64,000 nt of DNA from Mimachlamys varia. Its lineage: Eukaryota; Mollusca; Bivalvia; Pectinida; Pectinidae. Positions within the stretch are counted from its first letter, which is position 1; each line of letters opens with the position of its first letter. The stretch spans positions 27,706,201 through 27,770,200 of the forward strand of contig OX392527.1 of the NCBI GenBank assembly GCA_947623455.1, read 5' to 3'. Positions 38,225 to 50,783 of the stretch are shown here, in pieces. The translations under genes and the position numbers were made by a program. A model generated the notes under the pieces. The model did not search any database, was not told the DNA's origin, and saw only the letters and a list, made by a program, of their open reading frames with translations.

Positions 38225-38390
38225 TCCTGGCAATCACTTGGCCGGGTATAATACTGTGTACCACGTAACCGAGTGTAAAACTGTGCATTACGTGGCTGGG
38301 TGTAATACTGTACAGCACCACGTGGTCGGATGCTATATTGTACCACACTTTATCGGATGTAATACCTTACATCACGTGATCGTCCCATAT
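38225..38390 (+). repeat. Degenerate ~27-bp tandem repeat
   Basis: Five diverged units of the type CCGGGTGTAATACTGT plus ACCACGTGG between 38240 and 38385. Each has a CACGTG- or CACGTA-like core (E-box-like), which may just reflect the repeat. Confidence 0.7.
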
Positions 38391-41300
38391 ACGATGTGTT
38401 TTAATAAGATAATCATGTAACGTCGGGATGAGATCCAAACTATTGAAGAGAGAAAGCTTATAAATTCCATATAGGTACACATAGGTACATATAGTACAGC
38501 AGATCAGTGTTTTTTCTAAGCAGAGCATATTAGCTGTTATTGAAACTTTTACTAGGACCATATTTTGATGAATTGTTTTAGAGATAATAATTTCTAAATT
38601 GCATCGATTTGTTTTAGTTTTCTTATTGTTAATTTTGAGATTGTTGGGAAAACAAATCAAATACCAATTAAAAGATGAAAACTTGTTTTTTTTAAATTCT
38701 GAATATGTTTTATTAACATATATATCATCGTAGTCGAACGAATCGATTGCATTGTGCATTACATATTTTTAAAAGATCAGTTGATGATTCAAAACCATAC
38801 ATCAGATCTATGATGATAATGATCCTATCCAGCATAAGACAAAATGAAGAACACAAAAAGATAGGATTTCTTGCAAGAAAAATATCATCTTCAATCCAAT
38901 AATTTATCAGCAAACTGGATAAATGATTTTGTCATTACTCATTTTACCTGCATATTTTCTTTTAAAAGATAAAAACGAACAAGACTAATTGTAATTGTTT
39001 CATAGGTTAAGCAAATAAATTTGTTTCATTGATTTTACAATAAACTTTCTTCTCTGATTATTTTTACGATGAGCATATATACCCAAACACACAGGAAGTC
39101 CTATTTCACGTATTTGCCATTTACCGACGACCTTCAAAAGTGGTCGGTTCTTTGTTTTTAAAATATTTTAATCTGCTTAAGCACTAGCAAATTCTGAAAT
39201 ATGACAGCATGGACTTCGATGAAATGAATTGAAACAGTCTTTTGTTTATGCAACATGTATCCTGTTACGGAACAGCTCATAATGGACTTATCATGTAGGA
39301 ATCACGCTATGTGACATAATCTTTCAGAATATCTTATACATCCAATACCCTCATACTTATACCTCACTCGATTTAATAAGATTACATTGGCATCTGTTCA
39401 ATACCGACCCAGTCTACCATTTATTGTAAAATATAATACCTGTTTAGAAGTGGAAAACCTTTTACTGTAATAGCCGCAACAGCAGCTCAACACCATACTG
39501 TTGTTTAGAATAGACCTTTTGATAAGCCGAATAAGGAATGTAAGTATGCTATTTATATAACCAGCACTTTTGTGCAGTCTACATCTTGAAGCAAATAATC
39601 CCTTAATCCAACAGCTTAATGTCACAATCTGAGAAATTCATAACATGCATTAGGTCAAATTTTATGAATTTGAAATAACCTCAAAAGCGTAGAAGTATGA
39701 CATAAAAATGTAATTGTTATTTTAACATCCTCATTAACAGATTAGGGTGATATTAGGACTAATATTTATACTAATGTTAATGTATGTATGTTAGCGTGTT
39801 TGCTCTCTATGGATAGTGAGGATACAAAGACAACAACAAATTACTGAAATATTATACCGAATGTTCAACTCAGTTATAATATACTGAGAACTGATTAACC
39901 TGATGTTATAACTATTATTAAAACTTAATTTTAATATCTATAATTAATAATAACTACAATCTTAAGAACTTTGATTCGGCCTGGACAGACAATATATTGC
40001 TTTCCTATTTGGGCAAAGTAAAAACCATTAGAATACGAAAACATATCGATATGTATATCAAACATGTTGCATTAGGGGCTGCAAACCAAATCCCTAATGT
40101 CCTCTTATCAGAAGATACAAACAAAAATCCCCAATTCTGTAGTTGAATGTTTAATCGTATAAAACAAGACCAATAAAGATAGACTGTCTTGTTGCATGTG
40201 TAAAACAAGTATATTGCCTATCTTTATAACACTTTTCATATTAATAATATCACAATGTCCTGACATGAAATATCCCGCTAAGACAAGGCTGCGACAACTT
40301 CTGCAATAGTTAGCCAATCTAAACGTTAATATGATTCATTTTTTATACAGCGTACTTGATTCACAAGCTTTTCTTGGAGAAACGCACATAGATTGGCTGA
40401 TTATTTAATTTTGATTTATTACCGTTTAAATAGAAATTTTCCATCGAAACAAACTAATTAAGGATTGGATTTACTAACGAGATCAGTTATCTGTTTACAT
40501 GTCGCTGCGTCCGCACGAAATTCGATTCGGTCGGCTAGATTCCTTGTCGATATGATTGGCCGCTGATTTGATATCCTGCTCAGTCAGAGTAGCCTGTAGT
40601 GGGCTTATTCAGGATCTAATGATGCGTCCTCGTTATTTGTAACGCTCTTAGAAACACTACCTAAAAAAAACCCACATGATATCTACAGGTAAAATGAAAT
40701 GGAATCCCAAATTTGGTGTAGATGATAGTCTTTAGAACAACCTGGATTATACGAGGACATTGTATTTGAATGGTCATACAAAGCTCAAATACATTTGTAT
40801 TTTCATTTACAGGTCAGAGAGCGTACACAGTAGGATGAGTTGATAACCAATTAAACTAGAACATGCTGAATAGAATACAGTCAAACCTACTTACATTATA
40901 TACTCTGATACACCGAAACAACTCTGAACAACTTGTAAGCAAATTTCCGAATTGATTCCTGCATGAATAGTTTTTTCAATGCTGTTTACACAGAAGTCGG
41001 TTTTATTGAGATAACCATTTTTATCGAAAGATTGTTCATTTTACCTATTTGACACATGTGAACGAAACTTTAAACACTGTTATAGATAGGGTGTTTAAAA
41101 CTGTGAAACCTAAAATTATTTCCATGTTTTGGGACACGACTGCAAAACATTTTGGAGATACGAATTCATCGATTGATATTGACGGTATACCTGAATGTCC
41201 ACCTGCAACCTGTTGTAAATCTAGTATTCTATATTATCGGCTTTTACACTTCCCTATACCTCCCTATTCTGTAGAATTGCTCTAGAGGTCATCTGGGAGT

Positions 41301-42495
41301 ATCCTTTATATACACTTACTCGGCATACATATGGTTCTCAGACTAATTACACAGTAGATACTTACTCTAAACTTTAAACTAGGTCAGTCGAGGGTGTCGT
41401 GTGACAAGTTTGAGTATATTTTTGTTGTTCAGAAATCCTCACCATCTTTCGTTGGGCTCCGGAGTGGTTAGATACTTGAACAACACAGGACTGGATATTT
41501 CTTTAAATTATAGACTTTCAAAATTGAATCCAAAAAACGAAATTTACACTTTCGCCTCATCATTCGATTCGGAGGATAGTAAATAGTAACGCTTTTCCCA
41601 GAATGCAACGAAACGTCTAAGCCAGCCACGACTGAAATACTTTTTCAGCGATATCCGTTCATTTTTTAGAATAATAAAGTTCTAAAAAAATTAAGATTAC
41701 AAAGATATGTTGCCTTTTTGTACCGTGACGCAGTGGGTAGCATTCGACAATATTTCGAACACAAACAAATGACACCAATATCCGTCTTCCTTAAATCGAA
41801 AACTGAGCTGTTCATTTGAGGATTGACCTTTTATTTTGTTTAGTTTATGAGATCATAAATCCAATGGAGCACGAGGTAAATTGCGTAATAGCGAAGCTTT
41901 TACGTTGAATTTACCAACTGCCTACCGACTTGTACCGAAACCGACCTTTAAATTGTCCAGCAAAAAACCCCCATACCGTCCGAACACATTCTTACGTCAA
42001 GTAGTATTTTTTTTAAATCGCGTCCGGACTTGTAATTTGATAACTCCAACTTTTAATTCCATACTACACCCAGTATTTCTCCACGTATCATCAAGAAATC
42101 TGACGCTGATATCAGGTGAATATACTACCATCCTTTGCCGCCCTATAGAAAAACACCCATTGATTCAGGCCTTTTATGCTTTTAGTTTAAAAAAGACTTC
42201 TTCTTGTATTAATTACTTTTTTCGGTGATATTGTAACATTGTTTTAAGACAACATGTACAATGTTGTAAACATGATGCTGCTTAACCTAAATTATACGTT
42301 ATACATGTTTAATTGTTCTAATGCGACACACATTATTTTTTACCTAGGGCCAAGTTTGGATTTTAAACGTACACCCTTATTTAAAGTTCTTTGACGATTT
42401 TGTTAAAATATAGTTTTTTCTAACTTTTAGTGTAAGTGTAAGGCATTCATTATTCTTATACTCAAATGTCAGCCTCTGATTGACTTTTTTGTATT
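38391..42495. other. Unannotated stretch
   Basis: No gene supported. Frames of 130 codons on the minus strand (38367-38759) and ~126 codons on the plus strand (41850-42228, no ATG) have no known motifs. No repeat recognised. Confidence 0.45.
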
Positions 42496-42890
42496 TAACG
42501 TCATCTTTATGATAGGAGGTGGCAGACTCTGCTGGTGGATTGTTTAGTCCCCGAGGTTTGCTGGAGCCTCCATAGCCACATTTAATCTCATTTGAGTAGT
42601 GGCACGGTACTTAATATACACATTTTCGTAGTACACGATTTGAAATTATACCGAACTAGTTTAATTTTACTTCTTAATTAATAAATTAAAGGGGTTTTAC
42701 GCACCTGACCCTTCTGCTTCTACATTAGTTTAGAAATTTTGGATTCCTACCTTTTGGCCCCTAGCATCACTGAAGAGTCCTAGGAGGACGAAACAGCTGT
42801 ATGATGCAGTTCAATTCATTTTTTCGGCATACTGTATATATTACTTAATCTAAGAGGTGCAGCATATGCGTGTGTTACGTCATCTCTTTA
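42496..42890 (+). mobile_element. Hammerhead unit, copy 5 (complete, solo)
   Basis: The most complete unit: GTCATCTTTATGATAGGAGG, GGCAGACTCTGCTGGTGG, TGGAGCCTCCATAGCCAC, TTTTACGCACCTGACCC, intact ribozyme, TTCGGCATACTGTATATATT, GAGGTGCAGCATATG and GTGTTACGTCATCT. It ends with the same CGTCATCT with which it begins, giving a unit of ~385 bases that could be tandem or circular in its RNA form. No RT remains beside it. Confidence 0.85.
42764..42807 (+). ncRNA. Hammerhead ribozyme, type I, intact
   Basis: Stem I GCATCA (42764-42769) pairs with TGATGC (42802-42807). CTGAAGA core at 42770-42776; stem II GTCC-TAGGA-GGAC at 42777-42789; GAAA at 42790-42793; cleavage triplet GTA at 42799-42801, with cleavage expected after 42801. 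Stem III is the self-complementary ACAGCTGT, too short to close as a normal hairpin; ribozymes of this kind in Penelope-like elements are thought to work as dimers. All conserved core bases are present. Confidence 0.92.
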
Positions 42891-45630
42891 ATAATGTTGC
42901 TAACAATATTCTCTCCTGAGAGGTATTCATCTAAAATACTACAAGATAGTTTACTTCTGACTATGTTTCTATTTTGTGATATCAACGCATCACAATATAT
43001 CCCTCCTGGATCCGAAGAGGATAATTTACTTTAATTGATCAGCAATCAGAATCATACATGTTTATTGTTTTTTAAATATTACCTTAGAATCAATATTAGA
43101 AAATAATTATTAATCATTTGCATATAAGAATAGCTTATATTCTTATCTAGGTATTGGACCAGAGATGAATGCATTTATATGTATAGAAATCTGAAAAATG
43201 TATTAAAACTTCTAGCTTGTGTATTTTCTGTTAAATAAGTACTGAAGATTTGAGTTGAAAAAATAAGTAAAAAAAAAACCTAATGAATAATCAATCAACA
43301 TACCAAATTACATTCCAATATATTCATTAATTCTACTTAATTGATGAGTAAATGTGCAGAAATATGGTTCGATTCCTTCGATTGACATTTGAATCACTGG
43401 ATAGAGGCCCGATATAGATTGTTCATGTTATAAACGTGTTCCCCAGCCCGATTTCAGCAACACAACAGGTTCGCGCGATTAACTTTCGCTGAATCGATCA
43501 TTTACATTTCAACTTATTACGGGAAACCCTGTAGGGAGCCCCATTCCCGGTCTCAAATTTAGCCACGACAGGTGAGCTAGCCGCAGGGCTGTTTAGAGAC
43601 TGACCTATCCATAGATCTAGAACAACTTTTCACACATTATTAATGACTGTGGTGCAATACCTAACCAATTACTCAGTATAATTAGCTTCCAAATTCATTC
43701 ACATCAATTGCTTTGTTTTGGCAGCAATGTGACGGTTATCCAAAAGCTTGTTGTTTGGCTTTTATGCAGTCATTGAAATCAAACACCCAAACGATCATCA
43801 CTTGAAATAACTAGTCACAAATTCCTACAGGTAAGTACCAATCTGTCTACCCCTATAGAGTTATGGTCTTTTTATCACTAAAATTTATATTACACCTTTT
43901 TTAACGTTGCCCATTTTTAATCATAGTTCACTTTAGATAGGGTTCGGCGGGCGTATCATATCTCTGCCTGTAGTGTTCTTGCTCTACATACAAAACTAAA
44001 CCAGATCTTTTAGACGCATGAAACATGAGTGGTCAAAAGGAATGTCTTAAACCTGATTGAAATTCATACGATATTCTGTAGTTGTTTGTGTATAGATTTT
44101 CTAGGATTTTAGACACTTTACTGACTGGTATGATGTTCTCTGGCTTCAATCTATCTTTTATTTTTATGAAGAGTGGTTTTAACCTTTGTTAGTTGCATTT
44201 CATCTGGTACCATGACCTTTGATACAGTTTTTTTTTATTAACCAAAATGTAATATACACTCTCATACTAAAAAGCCCCGTGGTGTTATCAAGACCGGTAT
44301 TTTTACACATGTTCAAGTGGGTATACATGTTGTTTTTCAGTCTTCATTCCGGTATAAAATAATATTGATTTACCTTAAACATTTTTCAGTGTTTAACGGC
44401 CTAAAGCTCCACTAAGAAATTCTGCTCTTTTGGAATTGGAAATGGGTGGAATCCTTCTAAAACCTGTAAAATATATTGTTTTTATATGAATATTTTCAAT
44501 GAATTATCCATTGGTGCTGTTGTGGAGTTGAAGGTGCCCGGAGAATGCACATGTGGCAGAGACGGTTTGGAGCAGGTGTTGCTGGGAGTGTATGGATATA
44601 AATGTTAATACAACATTACTAAACTTTTTACAATTTTCAGTAATTTAATTTTTCAAAATTCCTTTTCTTGAAAAACGATTTATGTATCTACCATATAATA
44701 TGAGTACCCTTATCAAAGGAGGTACGAGTAAGAGATTAATCACTAGACTTTACCTTGGGGATTTAGATATCATTGTCTACATCACACGGGTGTTTATCGT
44801 GTTTCGTTTTCTATCTTCTATAACAAAATTTGAAACTGTCATTTACTACACCGTCACCAGGGGTAATTGATCACGCCATGGTGGTATTACCAGAACAGGT
44901 CAAAAGAGGAAAAGGCATTTTACAGTTTTGCCCAGTTAGGTAAAGGTAGGTAAAGAACGGGCTTTATTTTGCCCTAAATGGGAATTAACCGTTTGTGGGA
45001 TGACTTTCTGCTATTGTACCGCAATTTATTAATCATACATATATAACATGTGCTAGCGAAAGAGGATTTCAAGGTTCGAACGACAATGCAACTATAATCT
45101 TCCTTTTCTGACACATGTCACATGCTGCGAAAAGTGATGTCTGTTAGCAGCAGAACCAAATCGATTATACGGTAACTTAGGATCGATATCAGTGTTTCTG
45201 AGTACATACAAATCATTAATTTAAAACGTGTGTGAAGTTCCTCGTAAAACCAGTTAATGTTGACACATCATTTAATGATTCCTTTCTACCTAAATGTCAC
45301 GCTGCACCCGGTGCTTAGATTATGTACATAGACAATGCATGCCTGAAGGGAAATCGTACCGTTAAAGATGTTTAGCCAAAGATACCATATGTTTAAAAAA
45401 TCTTCTGGGGAAAACAATCGGATCAAATATCACATGTGTAGACAAATTTAGGTACCAAAAGACTTATTGTGATCGAGCTTTATTTCGCAAAACATTTTAC
45501 TTCAAAAATTGAAATGCAATATGAAGCTCAATCCGCAGACGTCTGACAAATTCAATTTCCCCTATTTTCAATCCAAATTTACTAAACTGTATTACCCTTT
45601 TAAATTGGTATTATCGATTGGGCGGAAATA
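42891..45630. other. Unannotated stretch
   Basis: No gene recognised. A slightly GC-richer block at 43440-43600 has no identifiable content. Confidence 0.5.
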
Positions 45631-45634
45631 TTTT

Positions 45635-46200
45635 TTGGAGTTGCAGTGACCTAGTTTTTTACTACGGACGAATTGAAAAATGAACTTGTAAAAGTACAAG
45701 ATATGATGACTGTGAACACTTGTGTGAAATTTCATGTTAATTATTGAGGACTGCAGCATGTAGAGTGGTGACATTCAAATTTCTGTCAATTTCTATTTAT
45801 AGTGATATTGACATATTGTTCGACCGCAGAAGGTTGAAAACTTGTACAAGGGATGATTTTCTATTCCAATCGGTATAGAAATGCAGCCTGTAGAGCTGTG
45901 ATATTAAAAATTCTGTCTATTTTTTATTTATAGTAACGATGACCTATTTTTGACAACAGAAGTTTGAAATGCAAGCTTGAAAAACGGAATATGTTTGTGA
46001 ACACTTGGCATTTATAAGTAGTGTCAATCAGTTGATAACCGATTTCTGTCAATTTCTATATATAGTAGCGGTGACCCAGTTTTTGACAGCAGCAAGTTGA
46101 AACGTGAACTTGTACAATGGATGATGTGTTGTTTCATACTAATTGGTCCAAGAATGCAGTTTGTAGAGCGGTGACGTCATTGGGAATACATACATAGAAA
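45635..46200 (+). repeat. Degenerate ~130-bp tandem repeat
   Basis: About four diverged units with the blocks GTGACC-TTTTTGACAGCAG, GTTGAAA-TGAACTTGTA, GCAGCCTGTAGAGCGGTGA and TTCTGTCAATTTCTATTTAT. The last block recurs near 45780, 45912 and 46048, i.e. every 132-136 bases. Confidence 0.7.
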
Positions 46201-46345
46201 TCGAGGATATCCCTTCATCCTTCCACTAGTGAGAATGTAATTATTCGATTGGTTAAAAGACGTCACGTGACTGCCCCATACATTTCCGTATTCGCCTCTC
46301 TCGGTTCCCGTATTAGGCCTGTGACGTGTGTGACGTCATTTCCCG
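46165..46345. promoter_or_regulatory. Cluster of three CRE-like sites
   Basis: TGACGTCA-type sites occur as GGTGACGTCATTGG (~46170), AGACGTCACGTGAC (~46260, with an overlapping E-box) and GTGACGTCATTTCCCG (~46329, next to an ETS-like TTCC). The motif density is real; function is inference, and no transcript is known. Confidence 0.3.
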
Positions 46346-46845
46346 TCTAGAGACGACAACGGCATACCGAAGCGACGTTTGACGAACTCACGGCCAATGT
46401 ACGTGTAAGAGCTGTTTAAAGGAAAAAGGGACCGTACGTTGGCTTCAAACAGTACGTTGAGTTATTAATCTGAGTTATTTAATCGCCTACTTATATTTGC
46501 AGACACAGGGGCTTGTCAAAATAATTTAATTTGCGATTGATTATGATTTGGTGGAGAATGCAAAATATCAGTCTTCAAACAGTAGTCTTCAAACATTAAT
46601 ATTATTCATTGTTAAACTACGTCTATAATTGCAGACGGGAATACTTATTTAGTTAGCGATTTAGTATGAAAGGGGGGGGGGGGCGGAATGCCATTCATAA
46701 ATCATCTAGACAAGTCTCTTTTGTTGAACGCCAGCTAATAAAGACTAGGTTTTCACGCTTCCATCTGTTTCGGTTTTTTGTTTTGTGTACTGAGATTTTC
46801 ACTTAAATTTAAATATAGAAAATAAATTAGTGAAAGGATAAATTC
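46346..46845. other. Unannotated stretch with G12 run
   Basis: Nothing coding. A run of 12 G residues lies at 46672-46683. Confidence 0.6.
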
Positions 46846-46989
46846 GTTACATGGTGTGTGAAGGTTGAATACGGGAATATATGAGGTCGGTGTAAAATCC
46901 GTATTTGGCCTCGGCCTTCGGCCTCGCCAAATACGGATTTTACACCGACCTCATATATTCCCGTATTCAACCTTCACAAACCATGTAAC
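46846..46989. repeat. Near-perfect 144-bp palindrome (foldback 1)
   Basis: Arms of ~65-70 bases starting GTTACATGGT and running through GAATACGGGAATATATGAGG and GTGTAAAATCCGTATTTGGC match their reverse complement with one visible mismatch; the centre is CTCGGCCTTCGGCCTCG. The symmetry keeps a 109-codon frame open, which I do not treat as a gene. Confidence 0.9.
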
Positions 46990-47355
46990 TAATAATATAC
47001 CCCCGACGGCTCGTCGCGAGGGTATAATCATTGTTCAATATAATCATATTGTATTGTTCAAAAGTGAATTCAAGCATTCAATTCATTATAAAACTTACAA
47101 ACAGTTGCTTAGAAATCGGCATTTTCAATCAAAATACACCACAGTGTTTTCCCAATTGTCTAAAAAAATTGTTGCCATTATTGTTGGGTTCTAATTTTGC
47201 GTAGAAATTCACATAAATAAATACAGACAAGATGATGATGGAAACGTGTTTACCGTATAAATGTTAGTTGAGGCGTCATCATTGCCTCTTATTATGGAAA
47301 ACTTAACGTAAAACTAACGCTTATGTCATGGTTCTAAATCGATCGCCTCATAAAA
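46990..47355. other. Unannotated stretch
   Basis: No feature recognised. Confidence 0.5.
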
Positions 47356-47815
47356 ATATATAAGAGAATACCGAAGCGTTAACAAAATCATAATCCAAAC
47401 TCAAAATCGATTACACCAGGGGCAAAGAGGAACAAAGGAAAGATTCACATGGAGACATTTGCAAAAGTACAAGAGAATAAAACCAGGTGTTCCGGAAGAG
47501 TAAGCGTCTTCTGCTTCATCGACGACACCCGCCAAGTAAATCTTTGTCACATCCAAGTAAACATTAAGTTCTCAAAATGAGAACCGAGCATCATTGTCAC
47601 TCACAACAAGTAAACACACTCATGAGCATACTCAAAACCGTCCATCTTCATATCACTTAAAAATACAGAATATTTCTCAATGAGACAAAGATGGCGACCA
47701 TAAAACTTGCCCATAGTTCTGATCAACCTGCATCTCTCGAATCCCTGTGTTGTTAGTTTGTTTGTCAGCAGTCGACATCGATCATGAAAATCCCGATATT
47801 TAGAGCAACTGGGAA
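47356..47815 (-). pseudogene. Penelope-like RT C-terminus and 3' UTR remnant
   Basis: Minus-strand counterpart of 52490-52935: nucleotide blocks GTCGACTGCTGACAAACAAA, GATGCAGGTTGATCAGAACT, GGGCAAGTTTTATGGTCGCC, then the 3' UTR blocks CATGGAGACATTTGC, CCAGGGGCAAAG and GAGAATACCGAAGCG (plus-strand spelling for the last three). The reading frame is interrupted; the catalytic part is absent. No hammerhead unit is attached. Confidence 0.75.
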
Positions 47816-48080
47816 ATATCCTATCACTTTGTTTCCTTTAATCCTACGTTCATACGAGTTTTTTTATTTGCTTTTAGCATCCCTTTAGCTGATAAGATTA
47901 TCAAAGGACGTGTAATGATGACAAAACGTATGTGCTGAAGGCGGTAGACCGACATCACAGAGGACGCCCGGCACAGTGTTAAATACAGGTCACTGACAAA
48001 CGGCTAATCAGTTGCTTCCATTATCAGATATACGGATTGATTAGCAGGATACAACGTCTATCATTGTCCGGAAGTTGGTA
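47816..48080. other. Unannotated stretch
   Basis: Nothing recognised. Confidence 0.5.
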
Positions 48081-48290
48081 CATGTCACGGCCTGGAGCCT
48101 TCCCCATACCCCATCTTTCTGTACCGCATACATGTCACGGCCCTGAGCCTTCCTCATACCCCATCTTTCTGTACCGCATACATGTCACGGCCTGGAGCCT
48201 TCCCCATACCCCATCTTTCTGTACCGCATACATGTCACGGCCCTGAGCCTTCCTCATACCCCATCTTTCTGTACCGCATACATGTAAGCT
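48081..48290 (+). repeat. 50-bp tandem repeat, two alternating variants
   Basis: Four units starting CATGTCACGG at 48081, 48131, 48181 and 48231. Units 1 and 3 read CCTGGAGCCTTCCCC, units 2 and 4 CCCTGAGCCTTCCTC, so the array is a doubled 100-bp dimer. The sequence is unrelated to the large 50-bp satellite. Confidence 0.9.
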
Positions 48291-48310
48291 TACTTGTTCT
48301 TACGTTATCT

Positions 48311-48503
48311 ATCTGGCCCCAGTTTCATCAATGTTTCTTAACTTAAAGAAATTCCTTAACTTAAAAATCTCAATAGGAAAGCATTTCAGAATTTAAGGAA
48401 AGTTCCTTAAGTAAGGATTTTCTCCTTACCTTCTGTAATGGTTTCCTAATGGTGATTTTTTTAGTAAAAGAAAGTTAAGGAATGTGGATGAAACCAGGGC
48501 CTG
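48311..48503. mobile_element. MITE with GGCCC-GTTTCATC inverted ends
   Basis: Left end GGCCCCAGTTTCATC and right end (reverse complement) GGCCCTGGTTTCATC, followed on both sides by TTCTTAACTT-like sequence; inner CCTTAACTT and AAGTAAGG blocks add further symmetry. About 190 bases, non-coding. This end sequence is one I associate with bivalve repeats. A target duplication is not evident. Confidence 0.75.
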
Positions 48504-50780
48504 ATGTCTGCAGAAGTAGAATGAAAAAGAAATGGAGCCTTAAAAATGCCAAAGAAAAGAGAAAAAGTTATATTTGTTTATCTTCAACACATATACAGCA
48601 AGACACTATGTATTGGATATTGTCATACAAGAACATTTGATGTAAACCCGTGTGACTTTGCCAGAAAAGGCCCCGTCCACAGGTTAATTTGTAACCAAAA
48701 ATGGGCATAAAAAGCAACAACAGATTTCTATATAAGTCCGTGTCTGTGACTTGTATCAATAAATGAATCGTCCTTCTATGACTGGCAATACTTCAGCTGC
48801 TGACATTTATGACTTAGGTACGGAAGCTCAATGACGACTACTGCCTTGGCTATTGTGATGGAATTATACGACCTACAGAAAGGAGACGTTTATTGTTGAT
48901 GTTGAATTATTCAAACCCCTCTGTACTTATTGACAGAAGTGTGAGCAAATATCGTCACTACGATAGCTTACTGGTCACTGGTTTCACACTAGCTGACAGC
49001 TACAATTTGTCTAGCAGGTGACGTTAAAATAACACACAACGTCATAGTGCAGTGAACCTTTCATTATATTTCCCTTCAAATTAATATCACATACGTTGGC
49101 TTGGGGTAAGAACAGATCTGCTTTGTCCGCTGCAAATAGGACGAGGCAAGCAAGGCGAGACACCAAATATAAGTTGTTGGAATGAAGGTGTTCTTATTGT
49201 TGTTGCTCATTCAAGAACTTAACTTAAAAAATGTTGTTCACAGTAAGTATAAGATAACATTAAAAGCAAAAATGTCGTGGTGTTATATAGTTTCTACCAA
49301 AATACCCTGCGTTATTCCATTCCCAGACCATTTTAGAAAGCTGTTGACTTTTGGATAAAGTTGTGTTATATACCACTAGTGGTATATAACCTCCCAGGCT
49401 TTTGATTGGTGGAGAAGTTGAACTTAAACCGAAAATCACGAGAATTTCAATGCCACGTGCGGATTGTTGACGGCTTCATCGATTGTTGACATCTTCACCA
49501 CTTGGCGGTAACATATACGAGACAATACGTTTTGCGTGAATCATAGTCCGCGGTTCACTCCTGCTATTTCCGACACTGAGATTGTGGCAGAATCATGTCA
49601 CATGACTTAAGGTTATTGGATCTGGAATACCCATCAAGTTAATAATTATTTAAATTTTACAAAAGACACTCTCTAAAACCAGCCAAAATAATTAACTCGA
49701 GTGAAATAAATTCCATATACATCCATATATTACGACGAGAATATTCAATGTAATATAGTTATATTTCACAATCAATATGATACTTAAGCGTGAGGTTTCG
49801 ATGACTACATGGTCACTTTCATCAGACAAATTACCAATGTGAAGCGTACTAGTACCGAAGTATAAAATGTCACATTGGTTATCATGTCTAGCTACACACA
49901 TTTACATTCTGATTGTTTCTTCTCAATATGAACATACCAACTGAAAACAACAAACACTAGACTATGAATACAACATGAATACAGTATGAATACATCCATT
50001 CACGTGCATTACTTATGACGTAATATATGAGTCTTGTTTAATACAAGTCTTACGGCTTCGCTTCGGATAACATGAAGACCTAGCGGGCTTCATGCAATAT
50101 GGATGTAACCGCTTTTCATTCATACCGGCATGAACATTTTTAAAAACGCCGTTCCATCCCTATATTTATTTTGAAACGCCTTTGTAGTTACACACATAAT
50201 TTTGAAGTAATGATAAAACGTAATGTATACAGTTACATTCTTTATTTTGAAAAAAAATGCTGTTACAGAAACTAGACTGGTGAACAGCACATACGATTGT
50301 ATTACACAGAGCAAGACATGTGATGTTAGATAAATAGATAAGTGTAATGTAGTAAAAGTCATTTGGATACATGTCATGGATATGACAACATCATTTTCAC
50401 CCCGGTCACGTTATCCCGGCATTGGGCTTATCAGAACCGCCAGTCCAGTAACAGGTCTTGATACCGAGAAGAGCTAGTACCAATCTCAAGGACTTTTGGT
50501 ACGGCAAGGGAACATTAATACTAAATGATGTTAACAAAGGCGCGGTTGGCACGTAATTAGAGATAAGTGTACATAGCGCTGGACTTGTGCACATCATCGG
50601 ACTAAATACGATTCAGTTCTTTATAAGTTTACATAGTTCATAACCTTTCTTGTTATATGGTTGCCAGAAATTCCCTTATTCAAATTACCATATTTACAGT
50701 CTACACTGACAATGACTCGATAAACATTCTTCCACTAATTATCATTATCACCTCATACCTGTAGTCAAACACGTGCCAAA
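48504..50780. other. Unannotated stretch with a 26-bp perfect palindrome
   Basis: No gene. GTTATATACCACTAGTGGTATATAAC at 49364-49389 is an exact palindrome of 26 bases with no match elsewhere that I noticed. A 63-codon minus-strand frame (50406-50597) is not recognised. Confidence 0.55.
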
Positions 50781-50783
50781 TTT

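Noticed and set aside
38367..38759. 130-codon minus-strand protein
   Set aside because: Begins with ATG but is low in complexity, lysine/asparagine-rich and without motif or splice context; probably chance.
41850..42228. 126-codon plus-strand frame
   Set aside because: No ATG at the start, no motif, no splice sites I could confirm.
46865..47194. 109-codon plus-strand gene
   Set aside because: Its first half is the 144-bp palindrome; the rest has no motif.
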